Shown piece by piece: positions 43,578-53,667 of a DNA stretch of 64,000 nucleotides. This DNA is from Pelagimonas varians. GTDB lineage: Bacteria; Pseudomonadota; Alphaproteobacteria; Rhodobacterales; Rhodobacteraceae. Every line of letters starts with the position of its first letter. Position 1 is the first letter of the stretch. Both the position numbers and the translations under genes were made by a program. The stretch covers positions 62,001-126,000 of the forward strand of contig NZ_QKMF01000008.1 in assembly GCF_003208435.1 (NCBI RefSeq), in the 5' to 3' direction. A model generated the notes under the pieces. It was not told the origin of the DNA, did not search any database, and was given only the letters and a program-made list of their open reading frames with translations.

Positions 43578-45161
43578 ATGACCAAAGCAAAAACATCGCC
43601 CGAATCCGACAAAAACCGCGTCGTCATTTTCGACACCACCCTGCGCGATGGGGAACAATCGCCCGGCGCAACCATGACCCACGACGAAAAGCTCGAAATT
43701 GCCGAGTTGCTGGATGATATGGGCGTCGACATTATCGAAGCGGGCTTCCCCATCGCTTCCGAAGGGGATTTTCGCGCCGTGTCCGAAATTGCCCAACGGT
43801 CCAAACAGTCGGTGATTTGCGGATTGGCCCGTGCCCAACTGCCCGACATTGATCGCTGCTTTGAGGCTGTGAAACTGGCCGCCAAACCGCGGATCCACAC
43901 CTTTATCGGCACCTCACCATTGCACCGTGCGATTCCAAACCTGACGATGGATGAGATGGCTGACCGGATTCATGAAACCGTCAGCCATGCGCGGAACCTG
44001 ACTGACAACGTGCAGTGGTCGCCGATGGATGCGACGCGGACGGAATGGGATTACCTGTGCCGTGTTGTCGAAATCGCCATCAAGGCCGGTGCCAGTACGA
44101 TCAACATTCCCGACACCGTCGGCTATACTGCTCCGCGCGAAAGCTCTGACTTGATCCGGCGTTTGATTGAAACGGTTCCAGGTGCCGATGACGTTGTCTT
44201 TGCAACGCATTGCCACAACGACCTCGGCATGGCGACAGCCAACGCCTTGGCCGCCGTCGAAGGCGGCGCGCGCCAGATCGAATGCACCATCAACGGCCTT
44301 GGCGAACGCGCGGGCAACACCGCGTTGGAAGAAGTCGTCATGGCGCTGAAAATCCGCAATGACATCATGCCGTTCACCACAGGTGTCGACACGAAAAAGA
44401 TCATGCACATCTCTCGTCGGGTGGCCTCTGTTGCTGGCTTCCCTGTCCAGTTCAACAAGGCGATTGTCGGCAAAAACGCGTTTGCCCATGAGAGCGGCAT
44501 CCATCAGGACGGAATGCTGAAAAACGCTGAAACTTTTGAGATTATGCGCCCAGAAGATGTGGGCCTGTCTGGCACGTCTTTGCCGCTTGGCAAACACTCC
44601 GGTCGTGCAGCATTGCGCGCCAAGCTCAAGGAAATGGGGATTGAGGTTGGTGACAATCAACTGAAGGATATCTTTGTCCGTTTCAAGGATTTGGCCGACC
44701 GCAAGAAAGAAGTGTTTGACGAAGATATTCTTGCGCTTGTCTCCACCGCCGAAGACGACACAACACAGTTGAAGCTGGTGAACATGCGAGTCGTTTGCGG
44801 CACCGGCGGCAAGGCCGAAGCCGAGCTGGAAATGGAAATCGAAGGCAAGGATGTCTCAGCCACCAGCAAAGGCGACGGTCCGGTGGATGCAACCTTTAAG
44901 GCCGTGCGCGTTTTGCATCCGAATACCGCAAAATTGCAGCTTTATCAGGTGCATGCGGTCACAGAAGGTACCGACGCGCAGGCCACAGTTTCCGTGCGCC
45001 TTGAAGAAGACGGCAACATCGCCACCGGTCAATCCGCCGATACCGATACCGTTGTTGCCTCGGCAAAAGCGTATATTCAGGCTTTGAACCGTCTGCTGGT
45101 GCGCCGCTCCAAAGTTGGGCCGGGCGTCGACGCCAAGGAAATCAGCTACAAAGACGTGTGA
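43578..45161 (+). CDS. leuA: 2-Isopropylmalate synthase
   Basis: This 527-residue enzyme condenses acetyl-CoA with 2-oxoisovalerate, the first committed step of leucine synthesis. The N-terminal TIM barrel has FDTTLRDGEQSPGA (metal-binding Asp19 region), an EAGFPIAS segment and the HXH zinc motif in FATHCHNDLGM. GKHSGRAAL precedes the C-terminal LeuA dimer domain, which binds leucine for feedback inhibition. The protein is full length for LeuA. It shares a transcript with the leader peptide and cupin and is followed by a strong terminator. Confidence 0.96.
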   Translation: MTKAKTSPESDKNRVVIFDTTLRDGEQSPGATMTHDEKLEIAELLDDMGVDIIEAGFPIASEGDFRAVSEIAQRSKQSVICGLARAQLPDIDRCFEAVKLAAKPRIHTFIGTSPLHRAIPNLTMDEMADRIHETVSHARNLTDNVQWSPMDATRTEWDYLCRVVEIAIKAGASTINIPDTVGYTAPRESSDLIRRLIETVPGADDVVFATHCHNDLGMATANALAAVEGGARQIECTINGLGERAGNTALEEVVMALKIRNDIMPFTTGVDTKKIMHISRRVASVAGFPVQFNKAIVGKNAFAHESGIHQDGMLKNAETFEIMRPEDVGLSGTSLPLGKHSGRAALRAKLKEMGIEVGDNQLKDIFVRFKDLADRKKEVFDEDILALVSTAEDDTTQLKLVNMRVVCGTGGKAEAELEMEIEGKDVSATSKGDGPVDATFKAVRVLHPNTAKLQLYQVHAVTEGTDAQATVSVRLEEDGNIATGQSADTDTVVASAKAYIQALNRLLVRRSKVGPGVDAKEISYKDV

Positions 45162-45210
45162 GCTTCACGCTTTCGGTTCTCAAGCGTCAAAAGTATCATT
45201 TTAAGTACGA

Positions 45211-45235
45211 AAAGGGCCCTTCACGAGCCCTTTTT
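45211..45235 (+). terminator. Rho-independent terminator after leuA
   Basis: A perfect 7-bp stem AAAGGGC / GCCCTTT (45211-45217 and 45227-45233) with a 9-base loop runs into five T residues. It lies 50 bp after the leuA stop. Confidence 0.85.
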
Positions 45236-45262
45236 GCATCCAAGAACTCTCGCTCAACGAAA

Positions 45263-46240
45263 TTATGCGTCGTCCTTGCGGGTTCGTTTCATAAAGGATC
45301 CAACCCTTGGCCCAGCGGGCAATCCGACACGCGTTCGGGTCCGTAGCACCGGCTGATTGGACGATGCGTCGCTGCCTGCTTCACGGCGCAAAATATAAAG
45401 GCCGCTCAGGATGATTATTCCAGCACCGATAAAGGTGGCCGTGTCAGGGTATTCGTCAAAGAACAGCGCTCCGAACAACGCCGCCCACAAGATTTGAGAA
45501 TATTGCATCGGGGCGACCATCACAGCCTCGCCGCGCTGATAGGCCATAATCAACAGCGCCATCGCCACGAGGACCATTGCCGAAACAATCGCCATAAGGC
45601 CAAAATCAACAAGGGGAACTGGCCGATAGACAAAAGGCAACGCGATTCCCATGAGCACAAAGTTGGTCATCATCGGATATAGGATCATCACCACGGTTCG
45701 CTCCTCCGCACCGATTTTGCGGACAACAATCGAATTAAGTGCCCCTGTCACCGCAGAAACCAGCGCCGCTGCATGGCCCAGTCCGAAATCTGTACCACCT
45801 GGGCGCAGCACCACAATGACTCCGCAAAGCCCTGCCAAAACCGCCATTCCCCGGCGCAATCGCACGGTTTCGCCCAGAATTGGGATGGCCAGAAGCGTGA
45901 TCAAAAGTGGCGCGGCGAATAAAATCGCATAGACCTGCGCCAAAGGCAGCACCGAAAACGCATAGAACGCACCAAGGGCTGCAAAAGAACCTGACAGACT
46001 GCGCAGCGCAATCCACCCGGGGTGTTTTGGCCGCAATGTGCCGGGCTGGGCATCGCGCATCAAAATCACAGTGATAATAGGAAAGCTGAGCAAAGCCCCA
46101 AAGAACAAAATTTGGATGGCCGAATAGCTGCTTCCCAGCAGTTTGATAATCACATCATGCGTTGCAAATACCGCAAACGCTGCAAGCCCAAGCAAGGCCG
46201 CTTGCATTGTAGAATTCTGTTGTGGGTTTGGCTGCGACAT
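45263..46240 (-). CDS. EamA/DMT-superfamily transporter
   Basis: This 325-residue membrane protein has about ten hydrophobic helices in two repeated halves, each an EamA domain (LAAFAVFATHDVIIKLLG at the start; YPDTATFIGAGIIILSGLYI near the end). Members export metabolites or amino acids. The C-terminal 35 residues are charged and cytoplasmic. It converges on leuA across the terminator. The substrate is not predictable. Confidence 0.88.
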   Translation of the reverse strand: MSQPNPQQNSTMQAALLGLAAFAVFATHDVIIKLLGSSYSAIQILFFGALLSFPIITVILMRDAQPGTLRPKHPGWIALRSLSGSFAALGAFYAFSVLPLAQVYAILFAAPLLITLLAIPILGETVRLRRGMAVLAGLCGVIVVLRPGGTDFGLGHAAALVSAVTGALNSIVVRKIGAEERTVVMILYPMMTNFVLMGIALPFVYRPVPLVDFGLMAIVSAMVLVAMALLIMAYQRGEAVMVAPMQYSQILWAALFGALFFDEYPDTATFIGAGIIILSGLYILRREAGSDASSNQPVLRTRTRVGLPAGPRVGSFMKRTRKDDA

Positions 46241-46371
46241 AACTGACTCAAATCTAAATCTGCGATCTTTCTTGGCCTACATCCATCTTCCGGACAGCCG
46301 CAAGGGGAATGCCCTGCAAAAGAGTCATCTTTGATCGCTGTTCCACAGCACCTTTGCCGTTTTACCACGTC

Positions 46372-46406
46372 AAAAACGAAAACGGGCACCCCAAAAGAGC
46401 GCCCGT
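46372..46406 (-). terminator. Rho-independent terminator after leuB
   Basis: On the minus strand an ACGGGC / GCCCGT stem (46401-46406 with 46382-46387) is followed by a T-rich run (the complement of caaaaacgaaaa). It lies 25 bp beyond the leuB stop, in the 190-bp gap before the DMT transporter. Confidence 0.75.
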
Positions 46407-46430
46407 ATTAATCGCAAACTAGGCAAAGCC

Positions 46431-47534
46431 TTAAAGGCTGGCGTCCAAAGCTGCGACAATGCAATCGCCCATTTCACCAGTGGAAACAGGGGTCACACCC
46501 TCTTCGCCCAGCAAATCAGCGGTACGCACACCATCGGCCAAAACCTGTTCAACCGCAGCTTCCAAACGGTCAGCTTCGGCCCCTTGGTCAAAACTGTAGC
46601 GCAGTGCCATGGCAAAGCTGAGGATACAGGCGATCGGGTTGGCTTTGCCTTGGCCTGTGATGTCAGGTGCCGAACCGTGTACCGGTTCGTACATCGCTTT
46701 GGGGCGACCATTGTCCATCGGGGCACCAAGCGACGCAGACGGCAACATGCCCAACGACCCCGTCAGCATCGCTGCGCAGTCAGACAGAATGTCACCAAAC
46801 AAGTTGTCGGTCACGATGACGTCAAACTGTTTGGGCGCACGCACCAACTGCATGGCACCGTTGTCGGCATACATGTGGCTTAGCTCGACCTCGGGGTAAT
46901 CAGCGCCGACCCGTGTCACGACTTCGCGCCACAAAATGCCCGATTCCATCACGTTGGCTTTTTCCATCGAGCACAGCTTTTTATTGCGGCGCATCGCCAG
47001 TTCAAACGCGCTGCGTGCGGCACGCTCAATCTCGCTCTCGGTGTAGCGCTGGGTGTTGATGCCCACACGCTCATTGCCTTCTTCGAAGATCCCGCGCGGC
47101 TCACCAAAGTAAACACCCGAGGTCAATTCGCGCACGATCATGATATCCAGACCGGCAACGATGTCTTTTTTCAAAGACGAGAAGTCAGCCAATGCATCGA
47201 AGCATTGGGCAGGGCGCAGGTTGGAATAGAGATCCATTTCCTTGCGCAGACGCAGCAGTCCGCGCTCCGGCTTTACGCTGAAATCAAGATCGTCGTATTT
47301 CGGGCCACCAACGGCACCAAGCAATACGGCATCGACTTCCAGCGCTTTGGCCATCGTGTCGTCATGCAAGGGCACACCGTGTGCGTCATAGGCAGCGCCG
47401 CCAACGAGGTCCTCGCTTACGTCAAATGCCAGATCGCGCTTGTCACCAAACCAGGTGATGACCTTGCGCACTTCGGCCATTACTTCGGGGCCGATCCCGT
47501 CGCCGGGAAGGATAAGAAGCGAGGGGTTGCTCAT
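46431..47534 (-). CDS. leuB: 3-Isopropylmalate dehydrogenase
   Basis: This 367-residue enzyme oxidises and decarboxylates 3-isopropylmalate to 2-oxoisocaproate using NAD. It begins [20 protein letters not shown], and contains the substrate-binding [11 protein letters not shown]-like segment ([10 protein letters not shown]), the metal and substrate loop [15 protein letters not shown] and the NAD-binding [17 protein letters not shown]. It is full length. GGAAAG precedes the ATG at 47534. The LysR-type gene lies 57 bp upstream in the same direction and may be co-transcribed. Confidence 0.96.
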   Translation of the reverse strand: MSNPSLLILPGDGIGPEVMAEVRKVITWFGDKRDLAFDVSEDLVGGAAYDAHGVPLHDDTMAKALEVDAVLLGAVGGPKYDDLDFSVKPERGLLRLRKEMDLYSNLRPAQCFDALADFSSLKKDIVAGLDIMIVRELTSGVYFGEPRGIFEEGNERVGINTQRYTESEIERAARSAFELAMRRNKKLCSMEKANVMESGILWREVVTRVGADYPEVELSHMYADNGAMQLVRAPKQFDVIVTDNLFGDILSDCAAMLTGSLGMLPSASLGAPMDNGRPKAMYEPVHGSAPDITGQGKANPIACILSFAMALRYSFDQGAEADRLEAAVEQVLADGVRTADLLGEEGVTPVSTGEMGDCIVAALDASL

Positions 47535-47591
47535 GAGGGCTTTCCTTTGTCCTTTGGGTTGCCAAGGGCCTAGCCCGCAGCACCCCCAACG

Positions 47592-48488
47592 TCAAGAAAC
47601 GCGCGGCAAAAGCCCCGCCGCAAGGGCATCCCAGACACGTTTGATGCGCGGTGTGGACCGGACAGCCTCATGAGAGGCCAGCCAAAGCGGCAAAGTGGGC
47701 ATTGGAAACTGCGCAAAAAGCCGTTCGACCTGCGGATCGGAGTCGGCGATGGACACCTGTGCGAATCCTATACCGCAACCGGCTCGGATCAATTCCCAAT
47801 AAACCGCATGATGATCGCAGCGTGTGACAAACCAATCGCGCTGCGCCGCCAAACCCAGCTCACGCATACCGCGCAAAATATCATCGTTCCGATCATATCC
47901 AACCATGTCGAAATCAAACAGATCGTCGAACGTTTCGGGCCGCCCGACCCGATCAAGATAGCTGCGCGCGGCATAAATCCCCAGTTCGAGATCACCAATA
48001 TGCCGTGTCACAATATCAAGCTGCTCTGGGCGATACATACGCAAAGCGATATCCGCCTCGCGAAACAACAGGTTTTCAGTTTTGTCTGAGGGCACCAAAT
48101 CAATACTAATTTCAGGTTCTTCCGCCCGCAGCTGCGCCAAGATCGGCGGCAGTTGGTATTGCGCCGTGAACACGCTGGCCGTGATCCGGACCGGACCCGA
48201 CAGTTTGTCCGATCTTCCCGCAGCAATCAGGCTTATGGTTCGCAGCCCATCTGCCATCTGACGAGCATGAGGTAACAATGCTTTGCCCGTTTCTGTCAAA
48301 GCGAGCCCGCGCGGCTGTCGGTTGAACAAGGTCACCTCAAGATGGTCTTCGATACTGCGCACTTGCCGTCCGACAGTGGGTTGCGACACCCCCAATTGAC
48401 GGGCTGCCTCAGACAACGATCCGGTTTCGGCAACAGCAAGGAAAGATTGGATCAAGGACCAATCCAAGTTTGAGAGAGCAGCATCCAT
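47592..48488 (-). CDS. LysR-family transcriptional regulator
   Basis: This 298-residue regulator has an N-terminal winged helix-turn-helix (residues 8-65, SLSEAARQLGVSQPTVGRQV) and a C-terminal effector-binding domain. It starts 93 bp from a divergent epimerase gene. Two near-identical ATTCA palindromes lie in that gap, one overlapping its own start, so it probably autoregulates and controls the divergent gene. Whether it also controls leuB, 57 bp downstream, is open. Confidence 0.92.
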   Translation of the reverse strand: MDAALSNLDWSLIQSFLAVAETGSLSEAARQLGVSQPTVGRQVRSIEDHLEVTLFNRQPRGLALTETGKALLPHARQMADGLRTISLIAAGRSDKLSGPVRITASVFTAQYQLPPILAQLRAEEPEISIDLVPSDKTENLLFREADIALRMYRPEQLDIVTRHIGDLELGIYAARSYLDRVGRPETFDDLFDFDMVGYDRNDDILRGMRELGLAAQRDWFVTRCDHHAVYWELIRAGCGIGFAQVSIADSDPQVERLFAQFPMPTLPLWLASHEAVRSTPRIKRVWDALAAGLLPRVS

Positions 48489-48542
48489 TCACAAATGAAT
48501 ACACGATCTGCATTTTCAGGCAATTCCCCATTCAAACTGAAT
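48487..48542. promoter_or_regulatory. Paired ATTCA-N-TGAAT palindromes
   Basis: Perfect palindromes ATTCA-N4-TGAAT (48487-48500) and ATTCA-N3-TGAAT (48530-48542) have centres about 42 bases apart, roughly four helical turns. They lie between the divergent LysR and epimerase genes, the normal position for LysR binding sites. Confidence 0.5.
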
Positions 48543-48581
48543 AGGTCATCAAGGAGACAACGGATAGGAAAGGACGATGAC

Positions 48582-49502
48582 ATGACCGGCACAGTGTTAA
48601 TCTTGGGAGCAAACGGGCGATTTGGACGTTCTGCCGCCGAGGCCTTTTGGAACGCAGGTTGGCGGGTGTCGGTGTTTGACCGGTCGACCGATGATCTGGA
48701 AAGCGCGGCAAGGGGAATAGATGTTATCGTAAACGGTTGGAACCCCGCTTATCCAGATTGGGAGGTAACGGTGCCCCAATTGACTCAGGCCATTATAGAA
48801 GCTGCGAAATCCTCGGGCGCGACGGTTTTGCAGCCGGGCAATGTCTATGTGTTTGGCGAGCATTCCGGCCCTGTAATGGATGAACACACACCCCATGGTG
48901 CTCAAAACCCTTTGGGGCAAATTCGGATCGAAATGGAAGCCGCTTATCGCGCCGCGGATGTTCCCGTTATACTGCTGCGAGCAGGTGACTTTTTGGATAC
49001 CGAGGCGTCCGGAAACTGGTTTGATAAGGTGCTGATCCAACCCATTGCCAAAAACAAGATCAGCTACCCCGGCCCCTTGGATACAGAACATGCATGGGCC
49101 TATTTGCCCGATATGGCCCGCGCAGCTGTGGCACTATGCGACATACGGAGCGACTTGCCAAAGTTCGCCGACATCCCCTTTGCCGGATATACATTGACAG
49201 GCCACGAACTCGCCGCACTTTGCGCGCAGGCGTTGGCTAGGCCGATCCGCGCCAAACGTATGAACTGGCTGCCAGTTTATTTTGTGCGCCCTTTTTGGAA
49301 GGTCGCGAAACACCTGTTGGAAATGAAATACCTGTGGCGACTGCCGCATCACTTGGACGACAGCACACTGACCACCTTGCTGCCAAACTTTACGCCCACC
49401 GAACCAGTAGAGGCTATTCGCATGGCGCTTTCACCAGTCATGGAAGCGCAAGATCAACCCAGACCAGACGATGTGGCCCGGCATCCGGTGACGGCGGCAT
49501 AA
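48582..49502 (+). CDS. NAD(P)-dependent epimerase/dehydratase-like protein
   Basis: This 306-residue protein starts TGTVLILGANGRFGRSAAEA, an extended-SDR nucleotide-binding motif, and continues with Rossmann strands (VSVFDRSTDDL). The catalytic YXXXK is not obvious; a GNVYVFGEHSG segment is at the usual active-site strand. It may be a non-classical SDR or an NmrA-like sensor. The ATG at 48582 follows AAAGGACGA; the frame to 48495 overlaps the palindromes and is unlikely. It is divergent from the LysR gene and its last 65 bases overlap the convergent next gene. Confidence 0.8.
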   Translation: MTGTVLILGANGRFGRSAAEAFWNAGWRVSVFDRSTDDLESAARGIDVIVNGWNPAYPDWEVTVPQLTQAIIEAAKSSGATVLQPGNVYVFGEHSGPVMDEHTPHGAQNPLGQIRIEMEAAYRAADVPVILLRAGDFLDTEASGNWFDKVLIQPIAKNKISYPGPLDTEHAWAYLPDMARAAVALCDIRSDLPKFADIPFAGYTLTGHELAALCAQALARPIRAKRMNWLPVYFVRPFWKVAKHLLEMKYLWRLPHHLDDSTLTTLLPNFTPTEPVEAIRMALSPVMEAQDQPRPDDVARHPVTAA

Positions 49503-50505
49503 CCTGCGCTGCAGATACTACAAACGACCGATCGGGCAAAACATAGGTCACCCGCATTTCCCCCACCCGATCCCAGAGGACCGTGGGTTGGCTGGGCAAA
49601 GGGTCCTGTAATGCGGGATGCTGTAAAACGTTCGTCGCGGCTTGTCTAAGGCCATCTCCTCGCTCCGGATCAAGATTAAAGTTACCCATTAGGATCACCG
49701 GCGCACCATCAAAAATATCCGGTTTTGAAGACAAAATGTTGGGCCAAAGCAGCACTTCATCCCGATTACGTCGGCCATTCCGATCCTCGGGCCCATCGAA
49801 AACCGGCGGTGTCGCGGCCAAGGTTAGAAGCATCAATTTGTCGTTTCCAACACCAACCTCAATCGCCCAATGCGCCGAAGAGGACAAACGTTGATCAGCA
49901 CCGACGGGGTCATCGGCAGCTATGCTGCCCCCCTGCACATCCTGCCAAAGCAGCGCAGTTTTGTCTTGAACGAGATGCAATGGATAACGGGATAAAATCG
50001 CCTGCCCGCCCTGCCCCGAAAAATATCCAAACCCTTGGGCATCACGAGGGCCACCTTTGCGACCATCTCCGTCTATATCCACGCCGGTTGGCATGCCTGT
50101 GTTTGGCCGTTCCGAGAATAAATAGGGAAACCGGACATCATGCTGAGACAATCGGGTTTGCAGCGCGGTTAACGCCACCAAACTGGCATCATAGTCAAAA
50201 TTGGTTAGGAGCAAGATGTCAGGATTTGCGTCTATGATCGCATCCAAACCCGGAACCGGTTTGTCGGATGTCAGCTCTTTCACCAACAACCCAGGACCTT
50301 TTCGGCTGAAATCACCATGCCAAGCCGCCACACGAACCGGCTCTGCAAAAGCAGCGGCAGCCACCAATAGGTAGCTGGCCAGAAGGATTAAACCACCTGC
50401 AATTCGGCCTGCGCATATGCGCGCCGACGTTTTTCCTCGATCAGGTCGGCGATGCGCATCAGCGCCACCCCCCGCATGATCAAGCTTACCGGCAAGAAGG
50501 CCCAT
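49438..50505 (-). CDS. Exported endonuclease/exonuclease/phosphatase-family protein
   Basis: This protein has a hydrophobic export segment (GGLILLASYLLVAAAAFA) followed by an EEP-fold domain: RVAAWHGDFS, TNFDYDASLVAL, GQAILSRYPL, and VILMGNFNLDPERGDG where the canonical GDFN is GNFN. It probably hydrolyses a phosphodiester or phosphate in the periplasm. The only in-frame ATG is at 50505, which overlaps the upstream gene by 118 bases and leaves 34 residues before the hydrophobic segment; a TTG at 50367 would lose most of that segment. The true start is therefore uncertain. The 3-prime end overlaps the convergent epimerase gene by 65 bases. Confidence 0.72.
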   Translation of the reverse strand: MGLLAGKLDHAGGGADAHRRPDRGKTSARICAGRIAGGLILLASYLLVAAAAFAEPVRVAAWHGDFSRKGPGLLVKELTSDKPVPGLDAIIDANPDILLLTNFDYDASLVALTALQTRLSQHDVRFPYLFSERPNTGMPTGVDIDGDGRKGGPRDAQGFGYFSGQGGQAILSRYPLHLVQDKTALLWQDVQGGSIAADDPVGADQRLSSSAHWAIEVGVGNDKLMLLTLAATPPVFDGPEDRNGRRNRDEVLLWPNILSSKPDIFDGAPVILMGNFNLDPERGDGLRQAATNVLQHPALQDPLPSQPTVLWDRVGEMRVTYVLPDRSFVVSAAQVMPPSPDAGPHRLVWVDLALP

Positions 50506-51218
50506 GCGCTCATCGTCCAGATCAATGTTTGTGGATCGGTCAATGTCGGCGAAATCGCATAGACCGAAGCGACCTTGAGGATCGCTGGGATCAAGAATGG
50601 CAGAAGGAAGCCTAAGGCGACGTTAACATGGCTGTCTCGTTTCAAACGACGCAGCACATCGCCGCCGGCTGTCGGGTCGAACAGGGGCAAGTTTATCCAG
50701 AAATTGAATGCCCCATGACCAAGCGGCCAATCCATTACGCGGACCAATGTCACGAATATCAAGAGCATTGCCAAAGAGATAAGATATGCAAACCCGGCGT
50801 GAATACGAATCTGGTCAATCTCGGCCAACGACGCTGTGTCCGGAGCCAAGAGCACCATCAATCGGACTGGCGAAAATGGAAAGTCCATCGCATTCCCGAT
50901 CAAATGACCAAGATTGTGCAGCATCCCGTTGGTGGACGTCGGCACGGTTGCCCCTCGGGCGATCAAGGTGAGCAACAGAACCGTCGAGAAAAATGCCACA
51001 AACCGGATACGATTGAACGGCGGCGCGTCGCGAAACTCAATCAGACTTGGATATTCGGAGCTGTATTCCACAAACACCAACAATGCCGCAATCATCGACA
51101 GCAAAACCACCATCTGAATTGCGTCTGCTGACGTTCCTGGCAACATAATCGCAGGCATCGCAAAAACCGACGCCACAAGTATCGCCCGAACGGATGCACC
51201 GAACATACGTTTGATCAC
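50388..51218 (-). CDS. Polytopic membrane protein of unknown function
   Basis: This protein of about 276 residues has roughly six or seven hydrophobic segments (for example VRAILVASVFAMPAIMLPG and IQMVVLLSMIAALLVFV) and ends in a charged coil (LIEEKRRRAYAQAELQ). No family is recognised. The start is set at a GTG (51218) with AGGAT upstream; ATG codons at 51206 and 51275 are alternatives. It overlaps the next gene and is probably co-transcribed with it. Confidence 0.65.
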   Translation of the reverse strand: MIKRMFGASVRAILVASVFAMPAIMLPGTSADAIQMVVLLSMIAALLVFVEYSSEYPSLIEFRDAPPFNRIRFVAFFSTVLLLTLIARGATVPTSTNGMLHNLGHLIGNAMDFPFSPVRLMVLLAPDTASLAEIDQIRIHAGFAYLISLAMLLIFVTLVRVMDWPLGHGAFNFWINLPLFDPTAGGDVLRRLKRDSHVNVALGFLLPFLIPAILKVASVYAISPTLTDPQTLIWTMSAWAFLPVSLIMRGVALMRIADLIEEKRRRAYAQAELQVV

Positions 51219-51588
51219 TAGATCCTGCCCTTTCAGTCTGGACGAAGCCGATACGATGCCGGTTTCTTGTTCCATCCCGATGCTGTCGTTTGTGACAGCT
51301 TGCCTCATTATTGCCTTAGTTTTGCCCCAGTTCCCCCTCGGCGACAACATGCCGATGTCAAGGAAGCCCATTTTGTCGCAACTTCGCAATCCAACTGGTG
51401 CGAGAATGCATCATCTTCGTTAACAGTGCCTTACAACCTGTTGGAAAATCGCAATATCTTGGGGTTGGCTGATTTTGGCACACAAGCGTTCTGTGAAAAG
51501 CCGATTGACCCATCTTTTATGGGCTAAACACATAAAAAAAACCCGACCTCTTACAAGGCCGGGTTTCAATACTAACGTTTTTGCAGCG
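51219..51588. other. Region between leuD and the membrane-protein gene
   Basis: About 370 bases. They contain the leuCD terminator (51531-51566) and, before it, the promoter region for the left-reading membrane-protein gene. An in-frame upstream extension of that gene to 51389 exists but shows no protein-like character. Confidence 0.5.
51531..51566 (-). terminator. Rho-independent terminator after leuD
   Basis: On the minus strand an 11-bp stem with one mismatch (AAACCCGGCCT / AGGTCGGGTTT; plus-strand arms 51556-51566 and 51539-51549) runs straight into eight T residues. It is 22 bp beyond the leuD stop. Confidence 0.92.
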
Positions 51589-52194
51589 TCACACCCAAGG
51601 GCGAGCCTGCGCGGATTTCTCTTCGTAGGTATCGATTGCCGCGACTTTCTCGAGCGACAAACCAATATCGTCCAACCCGTTCAACAGACAATGCTTTTTG
51701 AAAGCATCCACCTCAAAGGAAATTGCTTCGCCGTCTGATGTCGTCACGGTTTGCGCCTCAAGATCGATGGTCATACGGGCGTTTTGGCCCTTTTCCGCAT
51801 CCTTCATCAAGACGTCGACTTGCTCTTGCGGCAAAACGATTGGCAAGATGCCGTTCTTGAAACAGTTGTTAAAGAAGATGTCCGCGAAGGACGTCGAGAT
51901 CACGCATTTGATGCCGAAATCCTTGATCGCCCATGGCGCATGTTCACGGGACGACCCGCAGCCAAAGTTATCGCCAGCCACCAAAATTTCGGTTTCGCGG
52001 TACTGCGGTTTGTTCAGCACGAAATCGGCGATTTCATCGCCGTCCCGCGTGTAGCGCATTTCGTCGAACAGGTTCACACCAAAGCCAGTGCGCTGGATCG
52101 ACTTTAGAAACACCTTTGGAATGATCATATCAGTATCGATATTGACCAGCGGCATAGGGGCCGCAACGCCTGTGATTGTTTCGAACTTATCCAT
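51589..52194 (-). CDS. leuD: 3-Isopropylmalate dehydratase, small subunit
   Basis: This 201-residue subunit pairs with LeuC to isomerise 2-isopropylmalate to 3-isopropylmalate. It begins [20 protein letters not shown] and has the swivel-domain segment [19 protein letters not shown] and the hydrophobic [17 protein letters not shown]. Its ATG shares one base with the leuC stop (TAATG), giving tight coupling. It is complete and followed by a strong terminator. Confidence 0.96.
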   Translation of the reverse strand: MDKFETITGVAAPMPLVNIDTDMIIPKVFLKSIQRTGFGVNLFDEMRYTRDGDEIADFVLNKPQYRETEILVAGDNFGCGSSREHAPWAIKDFGIKCVISTSFADIFFNNCFKNGILPIVLPQEQVDVLMKDAEKGQNARMTIDLEAQTVTTSDGEAISFEVDAFKKHCLLNGLDDIGLSLEKVAAIDTYEEKSAQARPWV

Positions 52195-53600
52195 TACATC
52201 ATCTCCCGAACATCGGTGAGTTTGCCAGTCAGCGCAGCAGCAGCAGCCATTCCAGGTGAAACAAGGTGTGTCCGGCCTTTATAGCCCTGACGACCCTCGA
52301 AGTTACGGTTCGATGTAGATGCGCAACGCTCACCCTCGGCCAGTTGATCGGGGTTCATCGCCAGACACATGGAACACCCCGCAAGGCGCCATTCAAAACC
52401 GGCATCCTCAAAGATTTGCGACAGGCCTTCTTCTTCGGCCTGCGCACGGACCAGACCAGAACCCGGAACAACCATGGCACGCATGCCGACTTTGATCTTT
52501 TTGCCTTTCAAGATCTCGGCAGCGGCGCGCAGATCTTCGATGCGGCCGTTGGTGCACGAACCGATGAACACGGTGTCGATCTCAATGTCCGTCAATTTTT
52601 GACCGGGTGTTAGACCCATATATTCAATGGAACGGCGTGCAGCGTCGACCTTGCCGCCCTTGAAGTCTTCGGGGCTGGGCACAACACCGGTGATTGGCAA
52701 AACATCCTCAGGCGAGGTGCCCCACGTGACAACCGGCTGGATGTCTTCGCCTTTCAGCGTGACAACCTTGTCGAAATGCGCGCCTTCGTCGGTGAACAAC
52801 GTTTTCCACCACGTCAAAGCGGCTTCCCACTGTGCGCCTTTGGGGGCGTGAGGACGGCCTTTGACATACGCATAGGTCACGTCGTCCGGCGCAATCAAAC
52901 CAGCGCGGGCACCGCCTTCGATGGCCATATTGCAGACAGTCATGCGACCTTCCATCGACAGATCGCGGATCGCTTCACCACAATATTCGATGACATAGCC
53001 AGTGCCGCCGCCAGTGCCGGTTTCACCGATCACAGCCAGTGTGATGTCTTTGGCGGTCACACCGGGCTTCAACTTGCCAGTGATTTCGACCTTCATGTTC
53101 AGCGATTTCTTTTGGATCAGCGTCTGGGTGGCCAGAACGTGCTCGACCTCGGAGGTGCCGATGCCATGTGCCAGAGCGCCAAATGCACCATGCGTCGCTG
53201 TGTGCGAATCGCCGCAAACAACGGTCATGCCCGGCAGGGTCCAACCCTGTTCAGGACCAACGATGTGCACAATACCCTGACGCACGTCGGTCACAGGATA
53301 ATAATGAATGCCGAATTCCTTGGCGTTCGTATCCAGCGCAGCAACCTGAACACGGCTGTCTTCGGTCATTGTTTCAGGGTTTTCGCGGCCATGCGTTGTC
53401 GGAACGTTGTGATCCGGAACGGCAATGGTTTTGTCAGGCGCACGCACTGTACGGCCCGCCATACGCAGACCTTCGAAGGCTTGCGGCGAGGTCACTTCGT
53501 GAACGAGGTGGCGGTCAATATACAGCAGGCTGGTGCCGTCGGCGTCTTCTTGCACGACATGGGCATCCCAGATTTTGTCATAGATCGTTTTGGGGGACAT
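52194..53600 (-). CDS. leuC: 3-Isopropylmalate dehydratase, large subunit
   Basis: This 468-residue aconitase-family subunit binds a [4Fe-4S] cluster and works with LeuD. It shows [18 protein letters not shown] at the N-terminus, [17 protein letters not shown], and cluster cysteines in FIGSCTNGR (near residue 345) and in [10 protein letters not shown] (near residue 410). AGAGGA lies seven bases before the ATG at 53600. It is full length and forms an operon with leuD. Confidence 0.96.
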   Translation of the reverse strand: MSPKTIYDKIWDAHVVQEDADGTSLLYIDRHLVHEVTSPQAFEGLRMAGRTVRAPDKTIAVPDHNVPTTHGRENPETMTEDSRVQVAALDTNAKEFGIHYYPVTDVRQGIVHIVGPEQGWTLPGMTVVCGDSHTATHGAFGALAHGIGTSEVEHVLATQTLIQKKSLNMKVEITGKLKPGVTAKDITLAVIGETGTGGGTGYVIEYCGEAIRDLSMEGRMTVCNMAIEGGARAGLIAPDDVTYAYVKGRPHAPKGAQWEAALTWWKTLFTDEGAHFDKVVTLKGEDIQPVVTWGTSPEDVLPITGVVPSPEDFKGGKVDAARRSIEYMGLTPGQKLTDIEIDTVFIGSCTNGRIEDLRAAAEILKGKKIKVGMRAMVVPGSGLVRAQAEEEGLSQIFEDAGFEWRLAGCSMCLAMNPDQLAEGERCASTSNRNFEGRQGYKGRTHLVSPGMAAAAALTGKLTDVREMM

Positions 53601-53645
53601 GCGGTCCTCTCCCGTATTGTTTGCTAATGGAATTGGCTGTTGGGT

Positions 53646-53662
53646 CGGCGTTTTTCACGCCG
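53646..53662 (-). other. Short hairpin before leuC
   Basis: A perfect 6-bp stem CGGCGT / ACGCCG with a 5-base loop sits 46 bases before the leuC start, just after a short ORF. On the minus strand it is not followed by T residues. It may be a leader structure or chance. Confidence 0.3.
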
Positions 53663-53667
53663 CGCAG

